Of a stretch of DNA of 64,000 nt, positions 1-9,356 are shown piece by piece (position 1 is the stretch's first letter; each line of letters starts with the position of its first letter). The stretch is from assembly GCF_042665545.1 (NCBI RefSeq), contig NZ_JBHTCM010000004.1, positions 186,001-250,000 of the forward strand. The letters are read 5' to 3'. The translations under genes and the position numbers were made by a program. The notes below the pieces were generated by a model that was not told the DNA's origin, did no database searches, and saw nothing but the letters and a program-made list of their open reading frames with translations. The stretch is from Rhodocista pekingensis (GTDB lineage Bacteria; Pseudomonadota; Alphaproteobacteria; Azospirillales; Azospirillaceae).

Positions 1-7
1 GGATCTG

Positions 8-409
8 ATGAACACCCTGTCGCTCTCCGCCGCCGGCCTCAAGGTGCAGGGCACCCGGCTGCGGGTGATCGCGGAGAATCTCGCCAACGCCAACTCCACG
101 GCGCCGACGCCGGGCGACCTGCCCTACCGGCGCAAGGTGATCCTGTTCCAGAACGTGCTGAACCGCGAGCTGGGCATGCCCACCGTGAAGGTGAAGAAGA
201 TCGACGTGGACCGCAGCGACTTCCAGCGCCGCTACGATCCCGGCCACCCCAGCGCCGATGCCGAGGGCTACGTGCTGATGCCCAACGTCAACACGCTGGT
301 CGAATCCATGGACATGCGCGAAGCACAGCGGTCCTATGAGGCCAACCTCAACGTGATCGACACGACGCGCCAGATGCTGACCCGTACCATCGAGCTTCTG
401 CGCAGCTAG
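8..409 (+). CDS. flgC: Flagellar basal-body rod protein FlgC
   Basis: Proximal rod subunit of the flagellar basal body, exported by the flagellar type III apparatus. The 133-residue length fits the family. The N-terminal LSLSAAGLKVQGTRLRVIAENLANANS is the rod/hook signature region, and the C-terminal stretch ending in ANLNVIDTTRQMLTRTIELL is the usual FlgC tail that forms the coiled-coil rod contacts. It is the first complete gene of the window; flgB would be expected just upstream. fliE follows after about 30 bases in the same direction, so the two are probably co-transcribed. The start lies only 7 bases from the window edge, so its ribosome binding site cannot be judged fully. Confidence 0.95.
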   Translation: MNTLSLSAAGLKVQGTRLRVIAENLANANSTAPTPGDLPYRRKVILFQNVLNRELGMPTVKVKKIDVDRSDFQRRYDPGHPSADAEGYVLMPNVNTLVESMDMREAQRSYEANLNVIDTTRQMLTRTIELLRS

Positions 410-441
410 GCGCGCAGGCTTTTCCGCAGGAGTGACCGAGC

Positions 442-750
442 ATGGCCGTTCCCTTCACCAGTGCCGCCGCCGCCTACGCGAACGCCGCCGTCCAGGGCCT
501 CAAGCCCGGCATGAAGACCCCTGCCGAGGAGGGCGAATCCTTCGGCGATCTGCTGCGCCACGCGGCGGAGGAGTCCATCGACACGATGAAGGCCGGCGAG
601 CAGAAGAGCATCGAGGGCATCGTCGGCAAGGCCGATCTGGCGGATGTGGTGACCGCGGTGAGCAATGCCGAGGTCACGCTCCAGGCGGTGGTGAACGTCC
701 GCGACCGGGTCATCACCGCCTATCAGGAAATCCTCCGGATGCCGATCTGA
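442..750 (+). CDS. fliE: Flagellar hook-basal body complex protein FliE
   Basis: Small rod adaptor that links the MS ring to the proximal rod. It has 102 residues, a normal FliE length. The C-terminal half (VTAVSNAEVTLQAVVNVRDRVITAYQEILRMPI) is the conserved FliE region, with the typical AYQEIMRM-like ending. An AGGAG at 428-432 sits nine bases before the ATG. The gene lies between flgC and fliQ in the canonical alphaproteobacterial order. Confidence 0.95.
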   Translation: MAVPFTSAAAAYANAAVQGLKPGMKTPAEEGESFGDLLRHAAEESIDTMKAGEQKSIEGIVGKADLADVVTAVSNAEVTLQAVVNVRDRVITAYQEILRMPI

Positions 751-766
751 CGGACGGGGCAGGGCC

Positions 767-1042
767 GTGACGGATGCGGATGTCATCGCCATCGGGCGCG
801 AGGCGCTTCTCGTCGTCGTCATCGTCGGCGGCCCGCTGATGCTGATCGGCCTCGTCGTCGGCCTCGTGATCTCGCTGTTCCAGGCGCTGACTCAGATCCA
901 GGAGCAGACCATCACCTTCGTGCCGAAGATCGTCATCATGTTCGCGGCGATGGTCTTCCTGATGCCGTTCATGCTGGGGCACCTGCGCTCCTTCATGGAA
1001 GGGATCGCGGACAAGATCGTCGCCATCGGCTCGGGCGGCTGA
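767..1042 (+). CDS. fliQ: Flagellar export apparatus protein FliQ
   Basis: Integral membrane component of the flagellar type III export gate, working with FliP and FliR. It has 91 residues with two hydrophobic helices (about residues 14-38 and 50-70). Between them lies the conserved segment FQALTQIQEQTITFVPKI, which is diagnostic for FliQ. The start is GTG, 16 bases after the fliE stop, preceded by GGGGCAGGG. fliR begins 13 bases after its stop, so the genes are tightly packed in one operon. fliP is not in the window. Confidence 0.95.
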   Translation: MTDADVIAIGREALLVVVIVGGPLMLIGLVVGLVISLFQALTQIQEQTITFVPKIVIMFAAMVFLMPFMLGHLRSFMEGIADKIVAIGSGG

Positions 1043-1055
1043 GGCGGGGTGGGGG

Positions 1056-1820
1056 ATGGACCTCGCGGCGTTCGTCGGCGGTTCGGTCTTCGCCTTCCTG
1101 CTGGTGTTCGTGCGGCTGGCCGCCGCCTTCATGATCATCCCCGCGATCGGGGAACAGGCCATCTCCGCCCGCATCCGGCTGATCTTCGCCCTTGTCGTGG
1201 CGGCGGTGGTGACGCCCGTGGTGCGCCAGTACCTGCCGCCGGAGCCCTCGGCCCCGGCCGAGCTGGCGGCGCTCGTGGTGAGCGAAATCCTGGTCGGCCT
1301 CTTCATCGGCACCATCGCGCGGGTGCTGCTGACCGCGCTTGAGACGGGCGGCTTCCTCATCGCCAACCAGCTCGGCCTCGCCGCCGCACAGGCGTTCAAC
1401 CCGGCGCTGGCGGCGCCGGGCAATCCGATCGGCGCCCTGCTGGGCATCGGTGCGGTGGTCGTCATCTTCGCCACGGACCTGCATCACATGCTGATCCTGG
1501 CGGTGGTGGACAGCTATACCCTGTTCAGCCCGGCGGACGGGCTGCCGCTGGGGGACGCGACGGAGCATCTGGCCCAGACCGTGAACACCAGCTTCGCCAT
1601 CGGGGTGCAGCTTGCCGTGCCCTTCTTCGTCATCGGCTTCCTCTTCTATCTCGGGCTCGGTCTGGTCGCGCGGCTGGTGCCGCAGGTGCAGGTCTTCTTC
1701 GTCGGCCTGCCGATCCAGATCGCCATCGGCTCGCTGATGCTGAGCCTCAGCCTCTCCGCCCTCATGCTGTTCTGGCTGACCCATTTCGAGGATCAGCTCG
1801 TCGGCCTGTTGCGGCCCTGA
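1056..1820 (+). CDS. fliR: Flagellar biosynthesis protein FliR
   Basis: Membrane protein of the flagellar export gate, 254 residues with about six hydrophobic segments. The motif LGLAAAQAFNPALAAPGNPIG and the C-terminal region VPQVQVFFVGLPIQIAIG are typical of FliR (PQ.nvf.vglPl.i..g). A G-rich stretch directly before the ATG can act as ribosome binding site. flhB begins 15 bases after its stop, the usual fliR-flhB order. Confidence 0.95.
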   Translation: MDLAAFVGGSVFAFLLVFVRLAAAFMIIPAIGEQAISARIRLIFALVVAAVVTPVVRQYLPPEPSAPAELAALVVSEILVGLFIGTIARVLLTALETGGFLIANQLGLAAAQAFNPALAAPGNPIGALLGIGAVVVIFATDLHHMLILAVVDSYTLFSPADGLPLGDATEHLAQTVNTSFAIGVQLAVPFFVIGFLFYLGLGLVARLVPQVQVFFVGLPIQIAIGSLMLSLSLSALMLFWLTHFEDQLVGLLRP

Positions 1821-1835
1821 CCGGGGGGAGCGGCG

Positions 1836-2915
1836 ATGGCCGAGGATCAGGACCAGGACTCCAAAACAGAAGAACCGACAGACAAGAAACTCCGCGACGC
1901 CCGGGAGAAGGGGCAGGTCGCCAAGTCGATGGAGGTCGGGCATCTGTTCATCCTCGCCTCCGGGCTCGTCATGGTGCTGCTGCTGCTGCCCTGGTCGGGG
2001 CGGATTCTCTGGGACGCGATGATGCCGTTCGTGGAGCGTCCGCACGCCATCCTGATGGCGCCGGCAGCCCTGGGCGACGTGCTGACGGACCTCACGCTGG
2101 ACATCGCGCTGGCGCTGGCGCCGACGCTTGTGCTGCTGCTGCTGGCGGCACTGGCGGCGCCGATCGTCCAGGTCGGGCTGATGGTCTCCGCCGAGAACGT
2201 GTTCAAGTTCGACCTGAACAAGCTGAACCCGCTCACCGGCCTGAAGAACAAGGTCTCGCTCAAGAATCTCGTCGAGTTCCTGAAGTCGCTGGGCAAGCTG
2301 GTTCTCGTCGGCATCGTCGTCAGCGTGCTGCTGCTGCCGCTGTGGACGTCCATCGAGCACTTCCTGGCCCTGCCGCTGCCCGCCGTCATCGTCGAGACAC
2401 GCCATGAGGCGGCGAAGCTGATCGCGGCCGTCGTCATCGTCCTGGGGGCCATCGCCGGGGCCGACTACGCCTTCCAGCGTTACCAGTTCATGCAGCAGAT
2501 GCGCATGACCAAGCAGGAGGTGAAGGACGAGTACAAGCAGACCGAGGGCGACCCGCTGATCAAGAGCAAGATCCGGCAGCTCCGCATGCAGCGGGCCCGC
2601 AACCGGATGATGACGGCCGTGCCTTCGGCCGACGTGGTGGTCACCAACCCGACCCACTTCGCCGTGGCGCTGAAGTACGATGCCTCGGCCATGTCGGCGC
2701 CCCGGGTGGTCGCCAAGGGGGCCGATCTGGTCGCCAAGCGCATCCGCGAACTGGCGGAGGAGGCCGGGGTGCCCATCGTCTCCAACCCGCCGCTGGCCCG
2801 CGCCCTGTTCGCCACGGCCGAGGTCGACGAGGAAATCCCGGCCGAGCACTACAAAGCCGTTGCCCAGGTCATCTCCTACGTCTTCAAGCTGAAGCGCAAA
2901 CCGATTCCCGGCTGA
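1836..2915 (+). CDS. flhB: Flagellar export switch protein FlhB
   Basis: Membrane protein that switches the substrate specificity of flagellar export from rod/hook to filament subunits through self-cleavage. It has 359 residues: an N-terminal basic tail containing KTEEPTDKKLRDAREKGQV, four membrane helices, and a cytoplasmic domain with the self-cleavage motif NPTH at residue 271. GGGGGGAG at 1823-1830 is a good ribosome binding site. It closes the flagellar block; a CckA-like kinase gene follows about 70 bases later in the same direction, an arrangement seen in other alphaproteobacteria. Confidence 0.97.
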   Translation: MAEDQDQDSKTEEPTDKKLRDAREKGQVAKSMEVGHLFILASGLVMVLLLLPWSGRILWDAMMPFVERPHAILMAPAALGDVLTDLTLDIALALAPTLVLLLLAALAAPIVQVGLMVSAENVFKFDLNKLNPLTGLKNKVSLKNLVEFLKSLGKLVLVGIVVSVLLLPLWTSIEHFLALPLPAVIVETRHEAAKLIAAVVIVLGAIAGADYAFQRYQFMQQMRMTKQEVKDEYKQTEGDPLIKSKIRQLRMQRARNRMMTAVPSADVVVTNPTHFAVALKYDASAMSAPRVVAKGADLVAKRIRELAEEAGVPIVSNPPLARALFATAEVDEEIPAEHYKAVAQVISYVFKLKRKPIPG

Positions 2916-2985
2916 GGGGGCTCTGGTCTCCGGCCTGTGGCCTGCTATGGTGCCGCACCCGTCTTCCGGAAAGGAGAGCCGCCCC

Positions 2986-5445
2986 GTGCCGCCCGATCCG
3001 CAGCCTCGAGCGCCGTCGGAGCGCCTGTCCGGAAACCCCGTGCGCGTGGCAGCACTGGGGGCGGCGCTGCTGGCCCTGATCGGCGTCGGCGGCATGCTGG
3101 AGGCGGTGTCCGGCTCCAGCGTCGATGGCACCGTGCTGGTCTGGCTGGTCGGCAGCCTTCTGGGATTCGGTGCCTTGGGGCTGGTCTGGCTGGTGCAGCG
3201 GGCGGTTGCCGGGTGGCAGGGCGACCGCGGGCTTCTCGGCGCCGTGCTCGACACCGCGCCCGACGCGCTGGCCTTGCTGGCCCCCGACGACCGCCTGCTG
3301 CTGATCAACCGCTCCTTCGCGGAACTGCTTCCCCCGGGGGGCGGCGGGACCGCCGCCGCTGGCGGGAACGGTGTCCGGGCGGCGCTGGCCTCCGTCTTTC
3401 CCGATCTGGACCCGGTCGCGCTGGCCCGGATGGACGCGGCGGCGCGGCAGGGCCGGGAGACCGCCCTGGAGGTGTCCTCGCCATCCGTCCGGTCGTCCCG
3501 CTGGCGGGTGTCTGCGGTCCCGGTGCCCGGACGGCCGGGCCATGTGCTGTGGCGGGCGGCGTCCCTGCCGGCGCCGGCCTATGCCTTCCCCGACGCCCTC
3601 GACGGGGCGCCCGTGGGCGTGCTCGTCGCCGACGCGGCCGGGGTGCTGCTGGCGGCGAACCCCCGCGCCGCCGGCTGGCTGGACATTCCGCCCGGCGACG
3701 TGGCGGCCCGCGGCCTGCGCCTGGATCAGGTCGTGGCCGGGCTGCCCGTGGCGGAGGCCCGGCCGTCCGACCTGCCGTCCGAGGTGGCGCTGCTGCGTCC
3801 CGACGGCAGCGCCATGCCGGCCAACGGCTACCGCATCGTGGAGGACGGCCCCGACGGCCGGCGCGACGTGCTGCTGCTCTGCGATCTCTCCCCGGACCTG
3901 CCGCGGCGGCAGGCGATGGAGCGGGCGGAGCGGCGGTTCCAACGGTTCTTCGAGTATGCGCCGATCGGTGTGGCGCTGGTCGATCCGGAACTGCGGCTGG
4001 CCGAATGCAACGCCACCTTCCTGTCGCTGGCCGGGTCGGCGCTGGAGGAGGTGCAGGGCCGGCCCATCGGCATGGCCTTCCAGCGGGAGAAGCGCGCGGA
4101 ACTGGTCGGGCGGCTGCTCGACATCCTGAACGGGCGCGAGGTGGTGGCCGGCAGCACGCCCATCGAGATCAGCATGCGCGGCGCCGGCGGTCCGATGGTC
4201 CACCTGTTCGCCCGCCGCATCGATCTGGACGGGGAGGGCGGCCTTGTCCTCCACGTCGTGGACATGACTGAACAGAAGAGCCTGGAGAACCAGATCGTCC
4301 AGTCGCAGAAGATGCAGGCGATCGGCCAGCTTGCCGGCGGCGTGGCGCACGACTTCAACAACCTGCTGACGGCGATGATCGGCTTCTGCGATCTGCTGCT
4401 GCTGCGCCACAAGCCGGGGGACCAGTCCTTCTCCGACATCATGCAGATCAAGCAGAACGCCAACCGGGCGGCCAATCTGGTCCGCCAGCTCCTTGCCTTC
4501 TCGCGGCAGCAGACCTTGCAGCCGCGGGTGCTCAGCGTCACCGACGTGCTGGCGGAACTGTCGAACCTGCTGCGCCGGCTGATCGGCGAGAACATCGAGC
4601 TGCGCATGCTGCACGGGCGCGATCTCGGGCTGGTCAAGGTGGACCAGGGTCAGCTCGAACAGGTCATCATCAACCTCGCCGTCAATGCCCGCGACGCCAT
4701 GACGGGCGGCGGTCGGCTCAGCATCGTCACCAGCAACTTCTCTGCCACGGGGCCGGTGCGGCGCGAGTCGGAGGAGATGCCGCCCGGCGACTATGTCGTG
4801 ATCGAGGTGGCGGATACGGGTGTCGGCATCCCGAAGGAGAACCTCCAGCGCATCTTCGACCCCTTCTTCTCGACGAAGGAGGTGGGATCGGGCACGGGCC
4901 TCGGGCTCTCCACCGTCTACGGCATCGTGCGCCAGACGGGCGGCTTCATCTTCGTGGATTCCGCCCCCGGCCAGGGGGCGAAGTTCTCCATCTTCCTGCC
5001 ACGGCACAGCGAGCCGGTGACGGCCGCGCCGCCGCCCGAGCCGAAGGAGCGGGCGACGGCCGACCTTACCGGCATGGGCACCATCCTGCTCGTGGAGGAC
5101 GAGGATGCGGTGCGCGTGTTCGGGGCCCGCGCCCTGCGCAACAAGGGCTATCTGGTGCTGGAGGCCAGGAGCGGTGAGGTGGCGCTGGAACAGCTCCGGC
5201 GCGAGGGCGGGCCGAAGGTGGATCTCGTCATCACCGACGTGGTGATGCCGCAGATGGACGGTCCCACCCTGATCCGGGAGGTGCGCCGGCTCCGGCCGGA
5301 GATCAAGGTCATCTTCATCTCCGGCTACACCGAAGACAGGTTCCGCGACGCGGTGGACGCCGGCACCCGCATCGAGTTCCTGCCCAAGCCCTTCAGCCTG
5401 AAGCAGCTCGCTTCCAAGGTGAAGGAGGTCATGGCCCAGGGCTGA
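2986..5445 (+). CDS. cckA: Hybrid sensor histidine kinase, CckA-type
   Basis: Bifunctional kinase/phosphatase that in the family feeds the ChpT-CtrA phosphorelay controlling cell cycle and motility. I start it at GTG 2986 because AAAGGAG at 2970-2976 lies nine bases upstream; an in-frame ATG at 2947 has no such site. The 819-residue product has two membrane helices (about residues 15-70), PAS-like regions (about 75-430), a HisKA domain with GGVAHDFNNLL (phospho-His about 455), a HATPase domain with NLAVNARDAM and GTGLGLSTV, and a C-terminal receiver domain with ITDVVMPQMDG (phospho-Asp about 751). The architecture and the place after flhB support CckA, but orthology was not tested. Confidence 0.85.
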   Translation: MPPDPQPRAPSERLSGNPVRVAALGAALLALIGVGGMLEAVSGSSVDGTVLVWLVGSLLGFGALGLVWLVQRAVAGWQGDRGLLGAVLDTAPDALALLAPDDRLLLINRSFAELLPPGGGGTAAAGGNGVRAALASVFPDLDPVALARMDAAARQGRETALEVSSPSVRSSRWRVSAVPVPGRPGHVLWRAASLPAPAYAFPDALDGAPVGVLVADAAGVLLAANPRAAGWLDIPPGDVAARGLRLDQVVAGLPVAEARPSDLPSEVALLRPDGSAMPANGYRIVEDGPDGRRDVLLLCDLSPDLPRRQAMERAERRFQRFFEYAPIGVALVDPELRLAECNATFLSLAGSALEEVQGRPIGMAFQREKRAELVGRLLDILNGREVVAGSTPIEISMRGAGGPMVHLFARRIDLDGEGGLVLHVVDMTEQKSLENQIVQSQKMQAIGQLAGGVAHDFNNLLTAMIGFCDLLLLRHKPGDQSFSDIMQIKQNANRAANLVRQLLAFSRQQTLQPRVLSVTDVLAELSNLLRRLIGENIELRMLHGRDLGLVKVDQGQLEQVIINLAVNARDAMTGGGRLSIVTSNFSATGPVRRESEEMPPGDYVVIEVADTGVGIPKENLQRIFDPFFSTKEVGSGTGLGLSTVYGIVRQTGGFIFVDSAPGQGAKFSIFLPRHSEPVTAAPPPEPKERATADLTGMGTILLVEDEDAVRVFGARALRNKGYLVLEARSGEVALEQLRREGGPKVDLVITDVVMPQMDGPTLIREVRRLRPEIKVIFISGYTEDRFRDAVDAGTRIEFLPKPFSLKQLASKVKEVMAQG

Positions 5446-5472
5446 TTCCGTCCGCCGGTCTGCACCGGAACC

Positions 5473-5537
5473 CCGGGACAGCAGGACGGGCCCCCGGCTC
5501 TGCCCCTTCGGAGCGGCCGCGGGCCCGCTTGTCCCGG
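5473..5537. terminator. Hairpin between the convergent cckA and receptor genes
   Basis: CCGGGACA at 5473-5480 pairs with TGTCCCGG at 5530-5537, and CGGGCCC with GGGCCCG inside it. It lies between two convergent genes, so a transcription-ending role is plausible, but there is no T tract on either side. Confidence 0.35.
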
Positions 5538-5638
5538 CCGGGGAGGCCCCCATATGCGGGCTCTCCCGTCGGCCGCCCGGTTCCGGTTCCGTCCGTCCCC
5601 CTCATGGGCCGGGGCGGGCGGACCGGCGGGGGACTGCC

Positions 5639-7351
5639 TCAGCCCCGCCGGACCGTCTCCAGGAACGTCTGCACCTGATTGCGCAGGTTGGCGGCCTCCT
5701 TCGACAGGTTGGCCGCGGCGGACTGCATCTGCGATGCGGCAGCCCCGGTTTCGCCGGCGGCCTGGGTGACCCCGGCGATGTTGCTCGAGACCTCCTGGGT
5801 TCCGGCGGCGGCTTGCTGCACGTTGCCGGCGATCTCGCGGGTGGCGGCGCTCTGTTCCTCCACCGCGGCGGCGACGGTGGTGGTGATGCCGTTGATGCGG
5901 GTCACGGTTTCGGCGACCTGCCGGATGGCGGCGACGGCGTCGCCGGTGGCGTTGCGGATCTCCGCGACCTTGAGCTGGATCTCGTCGGTGGCCTTGGCCG
6001 TCTGGGTTGCCAGGGCCTTGACCTCAGAGGCGACGACGGCGAAGCCCTTGCCGGCCTCGCCGGCGCGGGCAGCCTCGATGGTGGCATTCAGCGCCAGCAG
6101 ATTGGTCTGGCCGGCGATGGTATTGATCAGCTCGACGACGGCGCCGATCTGCTGGGCTGCCGCCTGAAGGGCGGTCATGATCGTGCTGGTCCGCTCCACG
6201 TCGGCCACGGCCTGCCCGGCGATCTTGGTCGAGCTGTCCACCTGCCGGCTGATCTCCTGGATGGAGGCGGACAGTTCCTCGGTGGCGCCGGCCACCATGT
6301 TGACGTTGGTCGAGGCCTGGTCGGCGGCGGCGGCGACGGCGGCAGCCTGCCGGGTGGACTGCTCGGCGGAGCTGCTCATGGCGACGGCGGCGGTTTCCGT
6401 CTCGGTGGCGGAGCTGGAGACGGCGTTGACGATCTCGCCGACGCTGGCCTCGAACTCGTTGGCGAGGCGTATCAGCGAGGCGCGCCGTTCGGTTTCGGCC
6501 CGGGCCTTGGCCTCGACCTGCTCCTTCTCCAGGCGCTGGCGGTCGAGCGCATTGGTCTTGAAGATCTCCACGGCCTTGACCATGCGGCCGATCTCGTCCA
6601 GCCGCTTCACCGCCGGGATCGGGGTCGTCAGGTCGCCGGCGGCCAGCCGGCCCATGCAGCCCTCCAGGGTGGAGAGCGGGCCGGAGATGCCGCGGGCCAC
6701 CAGCCAGACAACGAACAGGGCACCGGCGATGATGACGGCGATGGTCATGCCGAAGCTGGCCAGCTTGCGCTGGAAGGCGGCGTCGATGTCGTCGGTATAG
6801 ACCCCGGTGCCGATCAGGATGTTCCACGGCTCGTAGGCGCGGATGAAGGCGATCTTCGGGATCGGTTCCGTGGTGCCGGCCCGCGGATACCAGTACTCCA
6901 CGATGCCGCCGCCGCTCGATGCTGCCCGCACGAAGTCCCGGACGAAGTAGTTGCCGACCGCGTCCTGACGGTCGATCCGGTCCTCGCCTTCCTGTTTCGG
7001 GTCCGGCAGGACCAGACTGACGCCGTTCATGTCATAGGCGAAGATGTAGTCGCTGCCGTCGTTGTAGCGCAGCGCGCGGGCCTGCTCCCGGAAGCGGGCC
7101 AGGGCCTCTTCCCGGGTGATCTGGCCGGCCTGCACCGGCTTGTCGAGGTCGGCCGCCAGACTGTGGACGATGTCCACGAGATCTTCCAACGCTTCGACAC
7201 GGCTCGCCATCAGGTCCCGGCGCATTTCGATCAGGGCCTGACCGCCGACCACGGCGATCAGGACCAGTAATGCAGAGGCGATGGCGTAGAGCTTGGCCGT
7301 GACGGCCCGCGATGCGAGGGCGGTAACGGTGGATCTGAGAAAGCCGGTCAT
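5639..7351 (-). CDS. Methyl-accepting chemotaxis protein with Cache sensor (copy 1)
   Basis: Transmembrane chemoreceptor that would signal to CheA/CheW. The start is ATG 7351, with AAGGGAGA about nine bases upstream; the longer open frame has no such site. The 570 residues hold an N-terminal helix (about 18-40), a periplasmic single-Cache-type sensor (about 45-190, with NDGSDYIFAYDMNG and IGTGVYTDDI), a second helix (about 203-222), HAMP, and a long coiled-coil signalling domain containing TNLLALNATIEAARAGEAGKGFAVVA. From the second helix to the C terminus it is almost identical to the neighbouring receptor at 7641-9356, while the sensor differs clearly. The ligand is unknown. Confidence 0.93.
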   Translation of the reverse strand: MTGFLRSTVTALASRAVTAKLYAIASALLVLIAVVGGQALIEMRRDLMASRVEALEDLVDIVHSLAADLDKPVQAGQITREEALARFREQARALRYNDGSDYIFAYDMNGVSLVLPDPKQEGEDRIDRQDAVGNYFVRDFVRAASSGGGIVEYWYPRAGTTEPIPKIAFIRAYEPWNILIGTGVYTDDIDAAFQRKLASFGMTIAVIIAGALFVVWLVARGISGPLSTLEGCMGRLAAGDLTTPIPAVKRLDEIGRMVKAVEIFKTNALDRQRLEKEQVEAKARAETERRASLIRLANEFEASVGEIVNAVSSSATETETAAVAMSSSAEQSTRQAAAVAAAADQASTNVNMVAGATEELSASIQEISRQVDSSTKIAGQAVADVERTSTIMTALQAAAQQIGAVVELINTIAGQTNLLALNATIEAARAGEAGKGFAVVASEVKALATQTAKATDEIQLKVAEIRNATGDAVAAIRQVAETVTRINGITTTVAAAVEEQSAATREIAGNVQQAAAGTQEVSSNIAGVTQAAGETGAAASQMQSAAANLSKEAANLRNQVQTFLETVRRG

Positions 7352-7503
7352 AGGCAAAGATCTCCCTTCGCCGCCACCCTGGGGTGGCGGCCTGTCATGG
7401 AACGGGGCGGTCTTGGCGAAAGCGGCGAAAACTCGGAGTGCTGAATAAAGATCGACAATACAGTTATTCTTGAACCGTTTTCGCTTGAACAGCCGTTGAA
7501 GAA

Positions 7504-7538
7504 CCGGACAAGGCCCGGAACCCCGGGCCTCTGTCCGG
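7504..7538 (-). terminator. Strong hairpin downstream of receptor copy 2
   Basis: CCGGACA plus AGGCCCGG pairs with CCGGGCCT plus TGTCCGG around a four-base loop. On the minus strand it is followed by TTCTTCAA. It lies about 100 bases past the stop of the 7641-9356 receptor and ahead of the AT-richer leader of the 5639-7351 receptor, so the two probably have separate transcripts. Confidence 0.6.
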
Positions 7539-7640
7539 CCATCGCCTTGCATCCTGCGCCGGTATCAGCGGCTCTCCTTCGGATGCCAGACGGAGCCCCG
7601 GTTCCGATGCCCGGGGCGGGTGGACCGGCGGGGGACTGCC

Positions 7641-9356
7641 TCAGCCCCGCCGGACCGTCTCCAGGAACGTCTGCACCTGATTGCGCAGGTTGGCGGCTTC
7701 CTTCGACAGGTTGGCCGCGGCGGACAGCATCTGCGATGCGGCAGCCCCGGTTTCGCCGGCGGCCTGGGTGACCCCGGCGATGTTGCTGGAGACCTCCTGG
7801 GTTCCGGCGGCGGCCTGCTGCACGTTGCCGGCGATCTCACGGGTGGCGGCGCTCTGTTCCTCCACCGCGGCGGCGACGGTGGTGGTGATGCCGTTGATGC
7901 GGGTCACGGTTTCGGCGACCTGCCGGATGGCGGCGACGGCGTCGCCGGTGGCGTTGCGGATCTCCGCGACCTTGAGCTGGATCTCGTCGGTGGCCTTGGC
8001 CGTCTGGTTGGCCAGGGCCTTGACCTCCGACGCCACCACCGCGAAGCCCTTGCCGGCCTCGCCGGCGCGGGCAGCCTCGATGGTGGCGTTCAGCGCCAGC
8101 AGATTGGTCTGGCCGGCGATGGTGTTGATCAGCTCGACGACGGCACCGATCTGCTGGGCGGCTGCCTGCAAGGCCGACATGATGGAGTTGGTCCGCTCCA
8201 CGTCCGAGACGGCCTGCCCGGCGATCTTGGTCGAGCTGTCCACCTGCCGGCTGATCTCCTGGATGGAGGCGGACAGTTCCTCGGTGGCGCCGGCCACCAT
8301 GTTGACGTTGGTCGAGGCCTGGTCGGCGGCGGCGGCGACGGCGGCGGCCTGCCGGGTGGACTGCTCGGCGGAGCTGCTCATGGCGACGGCGGCGGTTTCC
8401 GTCTCGGTGGCGGAGCTGGAGACGGCGTTGACGATCTCGCCGACGCTGGCCTCGAACTCGTTGGCGAGGCGTATCAGCGAGGCGCGCCGTTCGGTTTCGG
8501 CCCGGGCCTTGGCCTCGACCTGCTCCTTCTCCAGGCGCTGGCGGTCGAGCGCGTTCGTCTTGAAGACCTCCACCGCCTTGACCATGCGACCGATCTCGTC
8601 CAGCCGCTTCACCGCCGGGATCGGGGTCGTCAGGTCGCCGGCGGCCAGTCGGCCCATGCAGCCCTCCAGGGTGGAGAGCGGGCCGGTGATGCCGCGGGCC
8701 ACCAGCCAGACGACGAACAGGGCACCGGCGATGATGACGGCGATGGTCATGCCGAAGCTGGCCAGCTTGCGCTGGAAGGCGGCGTCGATGTCGTCGATGT
8801 AGACCCCGGTGCCGATCACCATGTTCCACGGCTCGTAGGCGTGGACATAGGTGATCTTCGGGGACGGCTCCGTGTTGCCCGGGCGGGGATAATGGTACTC
8901 GACCGTGCCGCTGCCGCCGGCCGAAGCGACCCGGAGGAATTCCCGGACGATGTAGACGCCATTGGAATCCTGGACGTCCAGCCGGTTGGTTCCCTCCTGC
9001 CGGGGATCGGCCCCGACAAGCTGGGTTCCGTTCATGTCATAGGCGACCATGTAGTCGCTGCCGCCGTTGTAGCGCATCGCCCGGGCCCGGTCCCGGAAAC
9101 GGGTGATCGCCTCCTCCCGGCTGATCTGGCCGGCCTGCACTTCCTGGTTGAGTTCCGCGGCGATGCTCTGGGCTGTTTCGACCAGATCCCCCAGCGCTTC
9201 GATGCGGCTATGCAGAAGATCCTTGCGCATCTCGATCAGAGCCTGACCGCCGACAACGGCAATCAGAAGAAGCAGCCCGGCGGCGATGGCATAGAGCTTG
9301 ACGGTAACGGCCCGCGAGGCGAGAGCCGCTGCAACAGACTTCAGGATGCTGGACAT
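7641..9356 (-). CDS. Methyl-accepting chemotaxis protein with Cache sensor (copy 2)
   Basis: Tandem paralogue of the receptor at 5639-7351. The start is ATG 9356 with GGGGGAGG about nine bases upstream; it aligns with the start chosen for copy 1. The 571 residues hold the same order: membrane helix, single-Cache-type sensor (with NGGSDYMVAYDMNG and IGTGVYIDDI), helix, HAMP, signalling domain. From FQRKLASFGM to the C terminus I count about eight differences between the two proteins by eye. Identity also continues for some 20 bases past the stop codons. Upstream lies an AT-rich stretch that probably carries its promoter. Confidence 0.93.
   Translation of the reverse strand: MSSILKSVAAALASRAVTVKLYAIAAGLLLLIAVVGGQALIEMRKDLLHSRIEALGDLVETAQSIAAELNQEVQAGQISREEAITRFRDRARAMRYNGGSDYMVAYDMNGTQLVGADPRQEGTNRLDVQDSNGVYIVREFLRVASAGGSGTVEYHYPRPGNTEPSPKITYVHAYEPWNMVIGTGVYIDDIDAAFQRKLASFGMTIAVIIAGALFVVWLVARGITGPLSTLEGCMGRLAAGDLTTPIPAVKRLDEIGRMVKAVEVFKTNALDRQRLEKEQVEAKARAETERRASLIRLANEFEASVGEIVNAVSSSATETETAAVAMSSSAEQSTRQAAAVAAAADQASTNVNMVAGATEELSASIQEISRQVDSSTKIAGQAVSDVERTNSIMSALQAAAQQIGAVVELINTIAGQTNLLALNATIEAARAGEAGKGFAVVASEVKALANQTAKATDEIQLKVAEIRNATGDAVAAIRQVAETVTRINGITTTVAAAVEEQSAATREIAGNVQQAAAGTQEVSSNIAGVTQAAGETGAAASQMLSAAANLSKEAANLRNQVQTFLETVRRG

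Noticed and set aside
2884..5553. An 889-codon minus-strand open frame
   Set aside because: Antisense to cckA, with compositional bias and no recognisable domain.
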